Part shown: positions 8,120 to 17,889 of the stretch, piece after piece
How the letters are laid out: every line of letters begins with the position of its first letter
How positions within the stretch are numbered: position 1 is the stretch's first letter
Origin: Parafilimonas terrae
Lineage (GTDB): Bacteria > Bacteroidota > Bacteroidia > Chitinophagales > Chitinophagaceae
Length of the DNA stretch: 64,000 bases
Direction: 5' to 3'
NCBI RefSeq assembly: GCF_900115755.1
Contig: NZ_FOXQ01000002.1
Coordinates: forward strand, 1-64,000
Made by a program: the position numbers and the translations under genes
Notes under the pieces: generated by a model
What the model saw: only the letters and a program-made list of their open reading frames with translations
Told to the model about the DNA's origin: nothing
The model's database searches: none

Positions 8120-9414
8120 TCAAACCCGGCCAATCCATGCACCGTATTTTCAACTATAACGAGAACAAGGTAAAGGAAGGCGTAGCGGAGTGTATAGGGG
8201 CGGAGAATTTCCCTTTGAATGCAGAAGATATGACCCTGAAAATTAAGTTGGGGTACCTGTTGCAAAGGTTAGCATTGCGCAGGGATGTTGCATATAAAAC
8301 GGTGCACATTTCACTCAATTTCGATCCTTCAGAGATACGCCTGGGCAAAGAAAAGCTGGTAGAAATTGCCAACATTTATATGCAGAAATTAGGCTTTTGC
8401 GAACAGCCTTATCTGATCTATCAGCATCACGATGCAGGCCATCCGCATATTCATATTGTCAGCACTAATATCCAGTCCAACGGAGACCTCATTAACCTGC
8501 ATCACCTGGGCATTCGTAAGTCAGAACCGGCACGCAAAGAGATCGAACAAATGTTTGGGTTGGTAGTAGCGGATGCCCATGCACGACGGGAAGTGTTCCG
8601 GTTAAAACCGGTTGATGCCAGTAAGGTACAGTACGGCCGTACAGAAACCAAAAGGGCCATCACCAATGTGCTGGATACAGTGTTGGATAAATATAAATAT
8701 ACCAGCCTGCCGGAGCTGAATGCGGTGCTAAAACAATATAATGTAATGGCTGATCGCGGCAGCGAACGCTCCAGGATATTCCAGGGCGGCGGATTGGTTT
8801 ACCGCATACTGGATGAAGATGGAAAACCTGTTGGCGTACCGGTAAAAGCCAGTGATTTTTATAACAAGCCCACTTTGAAATTGCTCGAAACCAAATATGC
8901 TGTCAATAACACTAACCGACAACCTTTTAAGGCCCGTGTAAAAAATGAGATAGACAGGGCTTTGCTCAGCAAAAAGATTTCATTGGATGAACTGGTAAAG
9001 CAACTGGAAAGAAAAGGTATCCATGTAGCGTTTCGTCAAAATGATGCCGGCTTAATATATGGTGTCACCTATGTAGATCATCAGACCAAATGCATCTTTA
9101 ACGGAAGTGACCTGGGCAAACAATACAGTGCGAAAGCCATGCAGGAACGATGCCTGCAGAAAGGTAGCACGGTGCAGGATCAGCTATCGCATCCAGCCCC
9201 TAAGCAGGATATTGGGTTACAGCCGCAAGCCGGTGCTGCGGCAGAAACCAAAGCTTATCCCGACGGCTTTCAGCCTGATGATACTTCCAGAGACACGGGC
9301 AATATAATAGACGCTTTGATGCATCCTGAACAGGTATTTGATTACATACCCGGACAGCTAAAACGAAAGAACAAAAAGAAGAAGAAAAGAAAGAATATTT
9401 CCGATAACAAATAA
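8107..9414 (+). CDS. mobA: Relaxase / mobilization nuclease (MobA family)
   Basis: The 435-residue relaxase would nick oriT and stay bound to the 5' end of the transferred strand. It has an N-terminal tyrosine region (IFNYNENKV, Y18) and the HUH metal-binding motif HHDAGHPHIHIVSTNI at residues 107-122, as in Bacteroidota MobP-type relaxases. The C-terminus is a Lys-rich tail (KRKNKKKKKRK). The gene overlaps mobC upstream and precedes the coupling protein by 11 bases, forming one operon. Confidence 0.92.
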   Translation: MVAVIKPGQSMHRIFNYNENKVKEGVAECIGAENFPLNAEDMTLKIKLGYLLQRLALRRDVAYKTVHISLNFDPSEIRLGKEKLVEIANIYMQKLGFCEQPYLIYQHHDAGHPHIHIVSTNIQSNGDLINLHHLGIRKSEPARKEIEQMFGLVVADAHARREVFRLKPVDASKVQYGRTETKRAITNVLDTVLDKYKYTSLPELNAVLKQYNVMADRGSERSRIFQGGGLVYRILDEDGKPVGVPVKASDFYNKPTLKLLETKYAVNNTNRQPFKARVKNEIDRALLSKKISLDELVKQLERKGIHVAFRQNDAGLIYGVTYVDHQTKCIFNGSDLGKQYSAKAMQERCLQKGSTVQDQLSHPAPKQDIGLQPQAGAAAETKAYPDGFQPDDTSRDTGNIIDALMHPEQVFDYIPGQLKRKNKKKKKRKNISDNK

Positions 9415-9425
9415 AACATATAATT

Positions 9426-11417
9426 ATGGCTGCACAGACAGGAGAGAACGAACAGGCGTTAAGAAAGATACTGGATATGACCAGGCTGATCAGCATTGTT
9501 ATTTTAGCGATACACTGTTATTATTATTGCTATGCCGCATTTCAGCATTGGGGTCTTGTGAGTCCTTTTAGCGACCGCATCTTAGGTAATATCTATCGTA
9601 CAGGTTTGTTTAAAAATTTCGTCAAGGGCAAGCTGGTCGCCTTGCTCTTTTTGATCATTTCTTTACTAGGCGCCAAAGGCCGAAAGGACGAAAAACTAAG
9701 CTATAAAGCTGCTTTTGCTTATATCATTACGGGCTTGCTGTTATATTTTGCAAGCTATCTTTCCCTGCTGCTTTCCCTTGCACCGGAAACAAAGGCGATC
9801 ATCTATATAAGTATCACCGGCACAGGTTTTATGCTGGTATTATCCGGCGGCACTTTGCTTTCCCGCATCATCAAAGACCGGTTCAACAACAAGGATATTT
9901 TCAACAAAGAAAATGAAACGTTTCCGCAGGAAGAACGATTCCTGGAAAATGAATATTCCATCAACCTGCCGGCACGTTATCGCTTAAAAAGCAAAACACG
10001 CAGCAGTTGGATCAATATCATCAACCCGTTCCGTGCAGTAATGGTATTAGGTACACCAGGTGCTGGTAAATCCTACTTTGTCATCCGTCATATTATCACC
10101 CAGCATATCAGCAAAGGATTTACCATTTTCGTATATGATTTTAAGTTCGATGACCTTTCTAAAATTGCTTATAATTCCTGGCTAAAGCATAAACACAAAT
10201 ATGCTAAAACACCTAAATTTTATGTGATCAATTTTGATGATTTAACACGCAGCCATCGCTGCAATCCTTTGGAGCCATCTGCCATGACGGACATCACGGA
10301 TGCGGCAGAATCGGCACGTACTATCTTAATGGGACTGAACCGTGAGTGGATCAAGCGCCAGGGTGATTTTTTCGTAGAATCTCCCATCAACTTTTTATCC
10401 GCAGTGATATGGTATTTACGTAAGTATAAAGACGGAGAGTTCTGTACCCTGCCCCATGTGATCGAACTGATGCAGGTGGATTACGACAGCCTGTTTACCT
10501 TGCTGCGTACAGAAAAGGAAATTGAGGTATTGATCAATCCTTTTGTGAATGCTTATCTGAATGATGTCATGGAGCAACTGGAAGGGCAGATCGCTTCCGC
10601 TAAGGTAGCTATGGCAAGGCTTTCTTCCCCTCAATTATATTATGTGTTATCGGGTAATGATTTTAACCTGGACATCAATAACCCGGATGATCCGAAGATC
10701 GTTTGCATGGGCAATAACCCTCAGAAGATACAGATATACGGTGCAGTATTGTCGCTGTATGTAACGCGTCTTGTAAAACAGGTAAATAAAAAAGGGAAAC
10801 TGAAAAGCAGCCTGGTGTTCGATGAATTTCCTACTATTTATTTAAATAATATGGATAGCCTGATCGCGACGGCCCGCAGTAATAAAGTATCCACTTGTTT
10901 GGGTATCCAGGATTTTAGCCAGCTGCGTAAGGATTACGGGCGGGAACAGGCGGATGTGATCATGAATATCACGGGAAATATTATAGCCGGACAGGTAACG
11001 GGCGATACGGCGAAGCAACTTTCCGAACGCTTTGGTAAGATCTTGCAGGACAGGGAAAGTTATTCTATTAACAGCGGCGATACTTCTATCAGCCGTTCCA
11101 AACAACTGGAGGCTGCTATACCTCCATCCAAAATTTCCGCTTTGAGTTCGGGCGAATTTGTAGGCATGGTAGCCGATGATCCGGGTAATAAAATTGAACT
11201 AAAGGCTTTTCATTGCGAGATCATTAATGATCACGAAGCGTTGAAAAAAGAAGAAGAAGGTTATAAGAATATCGAAGTCGTCCGCAAACTGGATAACAGC
11301 ATGGTGCAGCGCAATTATTTTCAGGTAAAGCAGGATATACAAGATATTATTCAATCTGAAATGGAACGGCTGATGAATGACCCGGGGTTAAAACATTTGG
11401 TGGTTAAAAAAGGATAA
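9426..11417 (+). CDS. VirD4/TraG-type coupling ATPase
   Basis: The 663-residue type IV coupling protein would deliver the relaxase-DNA complex to a mating pore. About four N-terminal membrane segments lie between residues 20 and 145. The Walker A motif GTPGAGKS is at 209-216 and Walker B is in SSLVFDEFPTIYL at about 460-470. A later motif, ARSNKVSTCLGIQDFSQLRK, is typical of TraG/TraD. No pilus or channel genes (TraA-Q type) are present in this window, so the element looks mobilizable rather than self-transmissible. Confidence 0.9.
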   Translation: MAAQTGENEQALRKILDMTRLISIVILAIHCYYYCYAAFQHWGLVSPFSDRILGNIYRTGLFKNFVKGKLVALLFLIISLLGAKGRKDEKLSYKAAFAYIITGLLLYFASYLSLLLSLAPETKAIIYISITGTGFMLVLSGGTLLSRIIKDRFNNKDIFNKENETFPQEERFLENEYSINLPARYRLKSKTRSSWINIINPFRAVMVLGTPGAGKSYFVIRHIITQHISKGFTIFVYDFKFDDLSKIAYNSWLKHKHKYAKTPKFYVINFDDLTRSHRCNPLEPSAMTDITDAAESARTILMGLNREWIKRQGDFFVESPINFLSAVIWYLRKYKDGEFCTLPHVIELMQVDYDSLFTLLRTEKEIEVLINPFVNAYLNDVMEQLEGQIASAKVAMARLSSPQLYYVLSGNDFNLDINNPDDPKIVCMGNNPQKIQIYGAVLSLYVTRLVKQVNKKGKLKSSLVFDEFPTIYLNNMDSLIATARSNKVSTCLGIQDFSQLRKDYGREQADVIMNITGNIIAGQVTGDTAKQLSERFGKILQDRESYSINSGDTSISRSKQLEAAIPPSKISALSSGEFVGMVADDPGNKIELKAFHCEIINDHEALKKEEEGYKNIEVVRKLDNSMVQRNYFQVKQDIQDIIQSEMERLMNDPGLKHLVVKKG

Positions 11418-11505
11418 CAATGTAGTGCATAAAAACCGGAGCATACATAGCATTCCTGTTCTTAAACGGCCGGGAGTCGTACAGATACTATCCGGCGTAT
11501 GCATG

Positions 11506-12174
11506 CTACCATACGATCTCTGGGAAGTCTGAAAATTCAAGGTCTGCTATGGCACAGTTTTGCTCTTTCGCTAATCGCTGAAAGGATGCCACCAGGTTCT
11601 TATGCTCCTGTCTCCATTCGGAAAAATGCGTATCGATCAATTCCGGTATTTTTCTGAACCTTGATTTACCGGCTTTTTCGGTCACATATTTAATATGCAA
11701 TGCCTGGTAAATATTAAAAGCATACTGGCTGCTGACATTTATTCCCCGGGCTATCAGATCTTTTATATCATTTGCCCCGACCGGATCATATTCAAACAGC
11801 GCTAGTTCTGTGATATATTCAAGCTGGTATAGTATGGCCTGCTGCAATTTATCTGTTGAGGTATAACCTGCATTATGCCTTAATGCGCTGATGAGGATCA
11901 AAATATCGGTCCACACAAGCTGAAAACCATATAATGTATGCTGTACATCATCCCCGTCAAAAGTAAATTGCTCTTTGAGCCGTTGCCCTGAAGTAGCTTT
12001 TCTGACTTCGTAGGCAAAATTCATCAGCAGTTGAAACTGCGCTTCCTGCGAACCTTCCTTTTGGTCGAGGCTATTAGCGATGTGATGAATAATATCATAA
12101 AGCAAATTAAGTTCACCATAATTACCGAATATAGATATGCCGGTACCATTCTTCGTGTGATATGCCTGTAACAT
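11506..12174 (-). CDS. Hypothetical protein, cargo region
   Basis: The product has 222 residues and starts MLQAYHTKNGTGISIFGNYG, followed by helical segments. The first 60 residues resemble what I recall of the DUF6904 family, but I am not sure. It converges with the coupling-protein gene and starts a run of minus-strand genes that ends at 15495. No catalytic motif is visible. The tail has Trp- and Glu-rich helices. Confidence 0.6.
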   Translation of the reverse strand: MLQAYHTKNGTGISIFGNYGELNLLYDIIHHIANSLDQKEGSQEAQFQLLMNFAYEVRKATSGQRLKEQFTFDGDDVQHTLYGFQLVWTDILILISALRHNAGYTSTDKLQQAILYQLEYITELALFEYDPVGANDIKDLIARGINVSSQYAFNIYQALHIKYVTEKAGKSRFRKIPELIDTHFSEWRQEHKNLVASFQRLAKEQNCAIADLEFSDFPEIVW

Positions 12175-12275
12175 GAAATACTAAATCAAAACTAAATACA
12201 AAGTATGAGAATAATATAGCCTGGAAAGATATGATGATAAAACCTGATGGTCATGGTGCGTACTGTTCGACCCTG

Positions 12276-12518
12276 TTACCGGTCATGCAGCTTGTCAAGA
12301 ATGGTAACGATTGCCTGTATTAAAGCCGGATCGATACCTTTTTCTTTAACACCTTCCGACAATACCCGGTATTGCTGTTCGTCATCCTTCTCAAAAACAA
12401 GTTCCTGCCCATCTACTATAATATAGAATTTATACACATATCCAAATGTTGCCAGCCTTCCTTTAAAGTACTTCTCTTCTCCATTTATAGTGACGGGCAA
12501 CTCAAAATAATGTTCCAT
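12276..12518 (-). CDS. Small hypothetical protein
   Basis: The 80-residue product starts MEHYFELPVTINGEEKYFKG and has a beta-rich pattern (KFYIIVDGQELVFEKDDEQQ) with a C-terminal helix (ALIQAIVTILDKLHDR). I recognise no family, although such proteins are often found in Bacteroidota. It lies between two unknown cargo genes on the same strand. Confidence 0.55.
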   Translation of the reverse strand: MEHYFELPVTINGEEKYFKGRLATFGYVYKFYIIVDGQELVFEKDDEQQYRVLSEGVKEKGIDPALIQAIVTILDKLHDR

Positions 12519-12667
12519 TCAGTTATTTTTCTGCGCCGCGAATTTAATAGTTCTCTTAAAACAATAATTCAACAAAAGCGTTCCCCCGTATCTCTTCGGA
12601 AGACCACACTGCGATTAAGTTCTTAAACCCTTAAGTAAATTTATTTTCCCCTGTACAAATTGGCGTA

Positions 12668-13189
12668 TCAAACTAACAAATCCGGCAAAGCAATATTTTT
12701 TACTTTATCTCTTATTGCAATCAAATATTTCTTTGATATCTTTTTATCTAAAGGTTTGTTTTTGTTTGAATAAAGGTCACCGGTACCTAAATGTAATTTA
12801 TATCCTGTTGCCTTGTTATGTGCATGAGGATCCGACGGAAATGGGTCTTTATCGTTTTTATGAATTACCCAGATCTCGCCTTTATTCTTTATCTCTTCTT
12901 CGTCAAGTCTTTGGGGTACACTTTTAGGAAGAATTGAATGTTCAAACGTTACACTTGCAATCTCTTCAGGAAAATTAAATTCATAATTACCAAGTTTTTC
13001 AAGCATTTGTTCTGCTGTAAATTCATGTTCTAAAACGCTTGTGCTGTCATGATCATCATAACCAAGAACAGAGCCTAGTGCTATTTGAAAGTCAAGACTT
13101 GAAATTGTGATGCCTAACCTTTCTGATAAAATTTGTCTGGCTTTATCAGATTCCTTGATATACTTTGATAACTTTATTTCAATGCTCAT
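12668..13189 (-). CDS. Hypothetical protein with HAHN-containing C-terminal domain
   Basis: The 173-residue product has an N-terminal helical part, where ESDKARQILSERLG could bind DNA. A distinct C-terminal domain reads GEIWVIHKNDKDPFPSDPHA, then GYKLHLGTGDLYSNK, then ISKKYLIAIRDKVKN. I have the impression that this C-terminal pattern recurs in small bacterial proteins of unknown role, but I cannot name the family. It is co-oriented with the nuclease-like pair upstream and might be part of the same system. Confidence 0.6.
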   Translation of the reverse strand: MSIEIKLSKYIKESDKARQILSERLGITISSLDFQIALGSVLGYDDHDSTSVLEHEFTAEQMLEKLGNYEFNFPEEIASVTFEHSILPKSVPQRLDEEEIKNKGEIWVIHKNDKDPFPSDPHAHNKATGYKLHLGTGDLYSNKNKPLDKKISKKYLIAIRDKVKNIALPDLLV

Positions 13190-13299
13190 GTTACATCAAT
13201 TTTCTGGATTCTGTTTATGCTTCACTGTGAAACAGAACTATTTGAACGCATATTACATTATTGAAAGGAAACATCTAAATATTCAAACGTCTGACATTG

Positions 13300-14133
13300 T
13301 TAGGCTACGCCGCCGAAAATGTTACGATGTATGTATCTGCCGACTTTTTCATTAGTATCTTTAATATAGTTATCTCCGTCTGGCAAATATTCTCTTAACA
13401 TACTCGTTGAAAGATATAAATGAAGTACAATTAATTCTATTGCTTTCCATAAGGTCGTAAATTGATCTTGTCCCGGCCTTCGCATCAGGCTGTATGACAT
13501 GATACTAAAATGCTCATATTTCGAATAAAAGGCGTAGGTTTCATAGTTTCTCGAAAGTTCTTTCAACTCATTATTTGCAGCAAGGGCACTAAAAAGGCCT
13601 CCGTTGCTATCAGGTGGTGCATATTTCGTTTTAGGAACGTCGGTTCCGGTACGTTCAAGAAAAGCCGGATATTGTGCAGTTAATTGCGCATATGCCTTTT
13701 CTAGCTGTTCATCATTATAAAGATCCTCCTTCCTAAACGATTTAAAATGATTAATTGTCCATCTAAGCCCATCAGCGAAGATCCTGTTGCAAAATTCTAC
13801 TAGTTCTAACTCTATTTCATCATGAGATTTTCCAGCTTGTTTTGCTGCGTTGTGCTTTGCGTATCCGTTAAGTCCCATAAAAAAATCAAGAATCAGTGTG
13901 CGTACAACCAATCCGGCTGAAAATTCCGATTCAGGTGTTTCATTCAGAGATTGAATTAACACACTTAAGCCAATAGATGAAGCTTTAATACGTTCTAATA
14001 GGCCTAAATAAAAATAAGGCACCCTTTTCAGATCTGCTTTATCGTAATGTTTTACCGTAGCATCAGTTGCATCAATAATATAACTAAGATGTTCTAATGT
14101 TTTCTGCATATTCATGAATAATGAGTTACCCAA
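13300..14133 (-). CDS. Helical protein, DUF5677-like (possible partner of the gene at 14191-15495)
   Basis: The 277-residue, almost all-helical product is possibly better started at 14112 (MQKTLEHLSYIIDATDATVK). The pattern GLVVRTLILDFFMGLNGYAK and YSKYEHFSIMSYSLMRR resembles DUF5677-type proteins, whose function is not settled; this is a weak assignment. The conserved-looking Arg/His residues could suggest a HEPN-like RNase, but there is no clear RxxxxH motif. It follows the DUF6602-like gene by 57 bases on the same strand and is probably co-transcribed with it. Confidence 0.65.
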   Translation of the reverse strand: MGNSLFMNMQKTLEHLSYIIDATDATVKHYDKADLKRVPYFYLGLLERIKASSIGLSVLIQSLNETPESEFSAGLVVRTLILDFFMGLNGYAKHNAAKQAGKSHDEIELELVEFCNRIFADGLRWTINHFKSFRKEDLYNDEQLEKAYAQLTAQYPAFLERTGTDVPKTKYAPPDSNGGLFSALAANNELKELSRNYETYAFYSKYEHFSIMSYSLMRRPGQDQFTTLWKAIELIVLHLYLSTSMLREYLPDGDNYIKDTNEKVGRYIHRNIFGGVA

Positions 14134-14190
14134 ATTTAAATCTTCTTTCTTTTAGGGTTGCACACAGTGCTTCATATTAGCGGCTGCCGG

Positions 14191-15495
14191 TTATTCTTTT
14201 TTTTCTTCCGCCCACTTTTTCAAAAAATAACTTGCCATTTCACCACTTTTATTTTCACCTGCATAAACTTTTCCATCGGGACAGAATACGGTATGAAGTT
14301 CATCTACTAACAAACCGGCCTTCCCTTCGTCAACATAGATCAGCTTCGTTTCTAGCAAACTCTTAATGAACTGGTCGGCATCCAAAGAATTGACTTCAAT
14401 AAATTTCTTGAACTGCTTATCCGCTACAATGTCTATCGTTCCTTGTCTGCTTAAAACATGAAGAAAGGTATATTGATTTTTATCTACTTCAATCGGTGCC
14501 CAGGGTTTCGCAACCAGTGGAACTGAAAGCTGCTTTCTTGTGAGGGGATGATATATAAACTCCCATCCCCAATTGTCTTCATTGATCTTTTTTTCCTTAC
14601 AGGATATAAATGGATGGGCAGCTTCAATATCATGATCGTTACCAAAAATATTTGAACTGATGCCAAACTTATAAGATAACCTTGTCCATATCAGTTCAAG
14701 CAGATGATACATTGGTTTTCCTGAAGATGAAGTCAAAACAGGAAAATAAAATTCATCGTCAGTGAACGGAATACCCATTGGCATTCCATTATTCTTGATA
14801 ATGGTACTATTGCCACAGATGTACAGACTTGGAAAACTTCCGGGGCTATAACCTCTGACCGGCCCCTCTTTGACAACTTCTTCAAGTTTTTTGATGAAGC
14901 CTTCCCGTAATCCATATTCGGTTGTGTAGCCGTAATAACCAAGGACTATTCGCAACGGGTGAAAGGCTTCCATCATTAAATAATGATAAATAATATTTTC
15001 TCTGTCAGTAAAACGTTCCCGCCTCTCCCTGGTTGGAAGCTCTTTAGAAGTAAGTAGCCTGTATGCGTCGCGTAAAAGCCTGCCTACAAATGGTTCAGCA
15101 TCTCTTGGCTCAGATACATCAAATATTGAACGTAGATTATGATGCGAACTATCAATATCGTTAGCATAAAGATTTTTCTTCACCTGGATAACCGCAATCA
15201 CATCGTTAATGTGGTATTTATATCTATTTGCAAAAGACATCTTTTGCCCATTGCCAACGACTAATAAGCAATCAAGTTCGTCGCTTATCACGCCACTATC
15301 ATTGTAGATAAAGCTTCTTTCAACCATTCTTAGGTTGAGGTCTTTGAAGATAGCTTTGCCAAGCAGTTCTGCTGTCAATCCTTCAAAATTATCTCCGATT
15401 GCTACCGTATGCTTGATATCCTTGTCTTCCTCTTCGATTTTGCTAAGGGCAAATTGTTTGAATTGTTCTAAAAATTCAGCGACCGTATTGATCAT
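14191..15495 (-). CDS. DUF6602-like protein, possible PD-(D/E)XK nuclease
   Basis: In this 434-residue product, residues 25-105 contain the pattern H-x-G-x-x-x-E (HTVAIGDNFEGLTAELLGKA), then SDELDCLLV and a hydrophobic strand ending VIAVIQVKKNL. The order E ... D-x-L-D/E ... Q-V-K-K fits a restriction-like nuclease core, as in DUF6602 proteins. The rest (residues 130-434) is unassigned and ends in a charged tail. It is the first gene of a minus-strand unit in a cargo slot of the mobile element, so a defence role is plausible but unproven. Confidence 0.65.
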   Translation of the reverse strand: MINTVAEFLEQFKQFALSKIEEEDKDIKHTVAIGDNFEGLTAELLGKAIFKDLNLRMVERSFIYNDSGVISDELDCLLVVGNGQKMSFANRYKYHINDVIAVIQVKKNLYANDIDSSHHNLRSIFDVSEPRDAEPFVGRLLRDAYRLLTSKELPTRERRERFTDRENIIYHYLMMEAFHPLRIVLGYYGYTTEYGLREGFIKKLEEVVKEGPVRGYSPGSFPSLYICGNSTIIKNNGMPMGIPFTDDEFYFPVLTSSSGKPMYHLLELIWTRLSYKFGISSNIFGNDHDIEAAHPFISCKEKKINEDNWGWEFIYHPLTRKQLSVPLVAKPWAPIEVDKNQYTFLHVLSRQGTIDIVADKQFKKFIEVNSLDADQFIKSLLETKLIYVDEGKAGLLVDELHTVFCPDGKVYAGENKSGEMASYFLKKWAEEKKE

Positions 15496-16023
15496 TACTC
15501 GATTAGTGTGGTTATTGTAAAGCTGCAGTCAACAATCAAATTTATGACATTACTTACTTTTTCTTCCGGCGGAAAATCAAAAGCTGTAATTCAGTCATTT
15601 GGTGTACGTATGATTTATGTTATTGTTCGGGCATGTCCCTGCGGGCCGGGTGATTTCAGGGTACGCTTCGCTTCCGTCCCTCTTGCATCGTGACCGGCTC
15701 GTTCCTTCGCCGCCTTACATCCCCCTCATGCTTTATTACTTCAGCCTTCTTCAGGATTGATTTCATCGGACGATGATAACCAGGCATGCTTTGCATTTTC
15801 CAACGAACGGGCAAAAGGCAGCTAAAATAGTTCCGCCTTCGTCGCTGCGAGCGCATAATGCTGCGCTATCGCTTGCACCCTGCGGGACTTATAGCTCTCC
15901 GCGTCTTCGTCTCCACTACTGCGCTGCTTTCTTTTTCCCTTTTCTTTTGGAAAAATGCTCTTTGGGGCAGTCGGGTAAAAAGAGAAGCAAACAAAATGGT
16001 TTAACAGTTAAAATTTAAACGTC
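15496..16023. other. Gene-poor spacer between cargo genes and ssb
   Basis: I see no convincing gene in these 528 bases. From about 15630 to 15960 the sequence becomes markedly GC-rich, with many short, low-complexity CG-containing words, unlike its neighbours. The similar spacer at 22361-22560 bounds the other end of the PRTRC block, so both may be old junctions or control regions of the element. A promoter for ssb is expected just before 16024. Confidence 0.5.
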
Positions 16024-16431
16024 ATGAACATCATCGGCAGATTAACGGGGGATGCAAAAATCAACACGACCCCCAACGACAAACAGGTAGTGAACTTTTC
16101 GGTAGCCGTCAACGACAGCTATAAGAACAAACAGGGCGAACGAGTGGAACGCACCGAGTATTTCGATTGCGCTTACTGGCTATCCGCGAATGTGGCTAAG
16201 GTACTCACCAAAGGTACACTGGTAGAACTGACGGGCAGGGTAAGTGCAAGGGCGTGGATAGGCATGGATGGCAATGCTCGTGCTGCACTCAATTTTCATA
16301 CTTCACAAATTAAGTTGTATGGAGGCGGCAGGAAAACGGGAGCAGTAACAGATGGCAGTGCAGGTAGTTCCGCAGCACCTGCAATCAATAGCGAAAACAA
16401 CGGGGCTGTAAAAGACGACCTGCCATTCTAA
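16024..16431 (+). CDS. ssb: Single-stranded DNA-binding protein
   Basis: The 135-residue SSB has an OB fold (MNIIGRLTGDAKINTTPNDK, NFSVAVNDSYKNKQGERVER, FDCAYWLSANVAKVLTKGTL) and the acidic C-terminal tip DDLPF used to recruit repair proteins. It would coat single-stranded DNA during transfer or replication of the element. It starts the plus-strand block that contains the PRTRC genes, a common arrangement in Bacteroidota mobile elements. Confidence 0.93.
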   Translation: MNIIGRLTGDAKINTTPNDKQVVNFSVAVNDSYKNKQGERVERTEYFDCAYWLSANVAKVLTKGTLVELTGRVSARAWIGMDGNARAALNFHTSQIKLYGGGRKTGAVTDGSAGSSAAPAINSENNGAVKDDLPF

Positions 16432-16476
16432 CCAACCCATCATTCAATTTTTATCTAACTATTAAAAAACATAATC

Positions 16477-17550
16477 ATGGCTCATAATCTTAATTATAAC
16501 GAAACCACAGGCAGGTATAGCTTTTTCAGCGTACAGCAGAAAGCATGGCATAATCTCGGTCAAATAGTGGAACAATACCCGACCAGTGCAGAGGCGATTA
16601 AATATGCAGGGCTGGACTTTGAAGTAATCAAAGCGCCACTCTATACGAGAGGTACAGGTATCAGCATTGGCGATGATGGCGAGATAAACGAAGGTGGTAG
16701 CATCATAGTTCCTGACCAGTATGCTACCCTGCGCACAGATACTAATGCGGTATTTGGCGTAGTGGGCAAGGATTACCAAATCGTACAGAACGCAGATGCC
16801 TTTGCATTCTTTGATGCTATCGTAGGTGGCGGGGATGGTATCCTCTACGAAACGGCAGGCGCATTAGGTAAGGGGGAACGTATATTCATTACCGCCAAAT
16901 TGCCCGGTTATATACGTGTAGGCAATGGGGATGATGTAACAGAGAAATACATCTTCCTGACTACTTCGCACGATGGTACAGGCAGCATTACCGCAGCCTT
17001 TACGCCCATCAGGATAGTATGCCAGAATACCCTCAATGCCGCATTACATAAAATGTCTAACGTAATACGCATACGCCACACTTCGGGTGCAAAACAGCGG
17101 TTGGAGGAAGCGCAAAGGGTCATGGGGCTGGCAAACACTTTAAGTGCACAACTGGAAAACATATTCAACCAGTGGACAAAGGTGCGCATCACTGACAGGG
17201 AAGTAAAGAAACTCATTCAACTGGCGCTCTGCCCTAACAGGGAAACATTGGATGTACTTAAAAAAGGTGCAGAAGATGAACTTTCTACTGTATTCAAAAA
17301 CACGGTGGAGGATGCTTTTGGTTATGCGATGATTGCAGAAACTCAACAGATGGAAACCACTAAGGGTACGCTGTTCGGTGCATATAACGCGGTAACGGGC
17401 TATTATCAGAATGTACGCAGCTACAAGGATGATGAAACCAAACTGCTATCCATCGTAATGGGCGGCACGGCACAGAACAAAGCGCAGAAAGCCTTTGAAC
17501 TATGCAGTGCATTTGCGCAGGATGGTAACGAAATATTCCTCTTTAATTAA
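16477..17550 (+). CDS. DUF932 (phage/plasmid-like) protein
   Basis: The 357-residue product begins MAHNLNYNETTGRYSFFSVQ and has the DUF932 hallmarks: AWHNLGQ near residues 24-30, YATLRTDTNAVFGVVGKDYQ, a central GDGILYETAGALGKGERIFI, and ITAAFTPIRIVCQNTLNAAL. The family is frequent on plasmids and phages, and its biochemical role is unknown. It sits between ssb and the small PRTRC-linked genes in one transcription direction. Confidence 0.9.
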   Translation: MAHNLNYNETTGRYSFFSVQQKAWHNLGQIVEQYPTSAEAIKYAGLDFEVIKAPLYTRGTGISIGDDGEINEGGSIIVPDQYATLRTDTNAVFGVVGKDYQIVQNADAFAFFDAIVGGGDGILYETAGALGKGERIFITAKLPGYIRVGNGDDVTEKYIFLTTSHDGTGSITAAFTPIRIVCQNTLNAALHKMSNVIRIRHTSGAKQRLEEAQRVMGLANTLSAQLENIFNQWTKVRITDREVKKLIQLALCPNRETLDVLKKGAEDELSTVFKNTVEDAFGYAMIAETQQMETTKGTLFGAYNAVTGYYQNVRSYKDDETKLLSIVMGGTAQNKAQKAFELCSAFAQDGNEIFLFN

Positions 17551-17600
17551 CGAATCAATGGCAGCCGTCTGCGGAAGGTTGCTATTTAAAAACTCAGGTT

Positions 17601-17879
17601 ATGATGATTTGCTATAAATGGGACTTTACCGTTTCCATCATCCGTAAAAGCGGGAAGGTGCATAACAAGCACAGCATGGTCGTTTTGGGTTGTACCTATT
17701 CGCTGGCGCATTTTGACATGGTGCAGACATTGAAGAAACGTAATGCCACATTAATATCCGTAGTGAAAGTACGGGTAATGGGTGTAGCCTTTGCACTGGA
17801 TGATAACATGCAGTTTATCAAACGCACACTCGCAGACGGGATGCCCTACATACCCGAAGACCTCAATCTTAATTATTAA
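17601..17879 (+). CDS. Small hypothetical protein of the PRTRC block
   Basis: The 92-residue product starts MMICYKWDFTVSIIRKSGKV and is compact, mixed alpha/beta and basic. I recognise no domain. It is 50 bases after DUF932 and 10 bases before the next gene, so it is part of the same operon. Its constant company with ssb, DUF932 and PRTRC genes suggests a role in element maintenance, by inference only. Confidence 0.65.
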   Translation: MMICYKWDFTVSIIRKSGKVHNKHSMVVLGCTYSLAHFDMVQTLKKRNATLISVVKVRVMGVAFALDDNMQFIKRTLADGMPYIPEDLNLNY

Positions 17880-17889
17880 AACAACAGCA

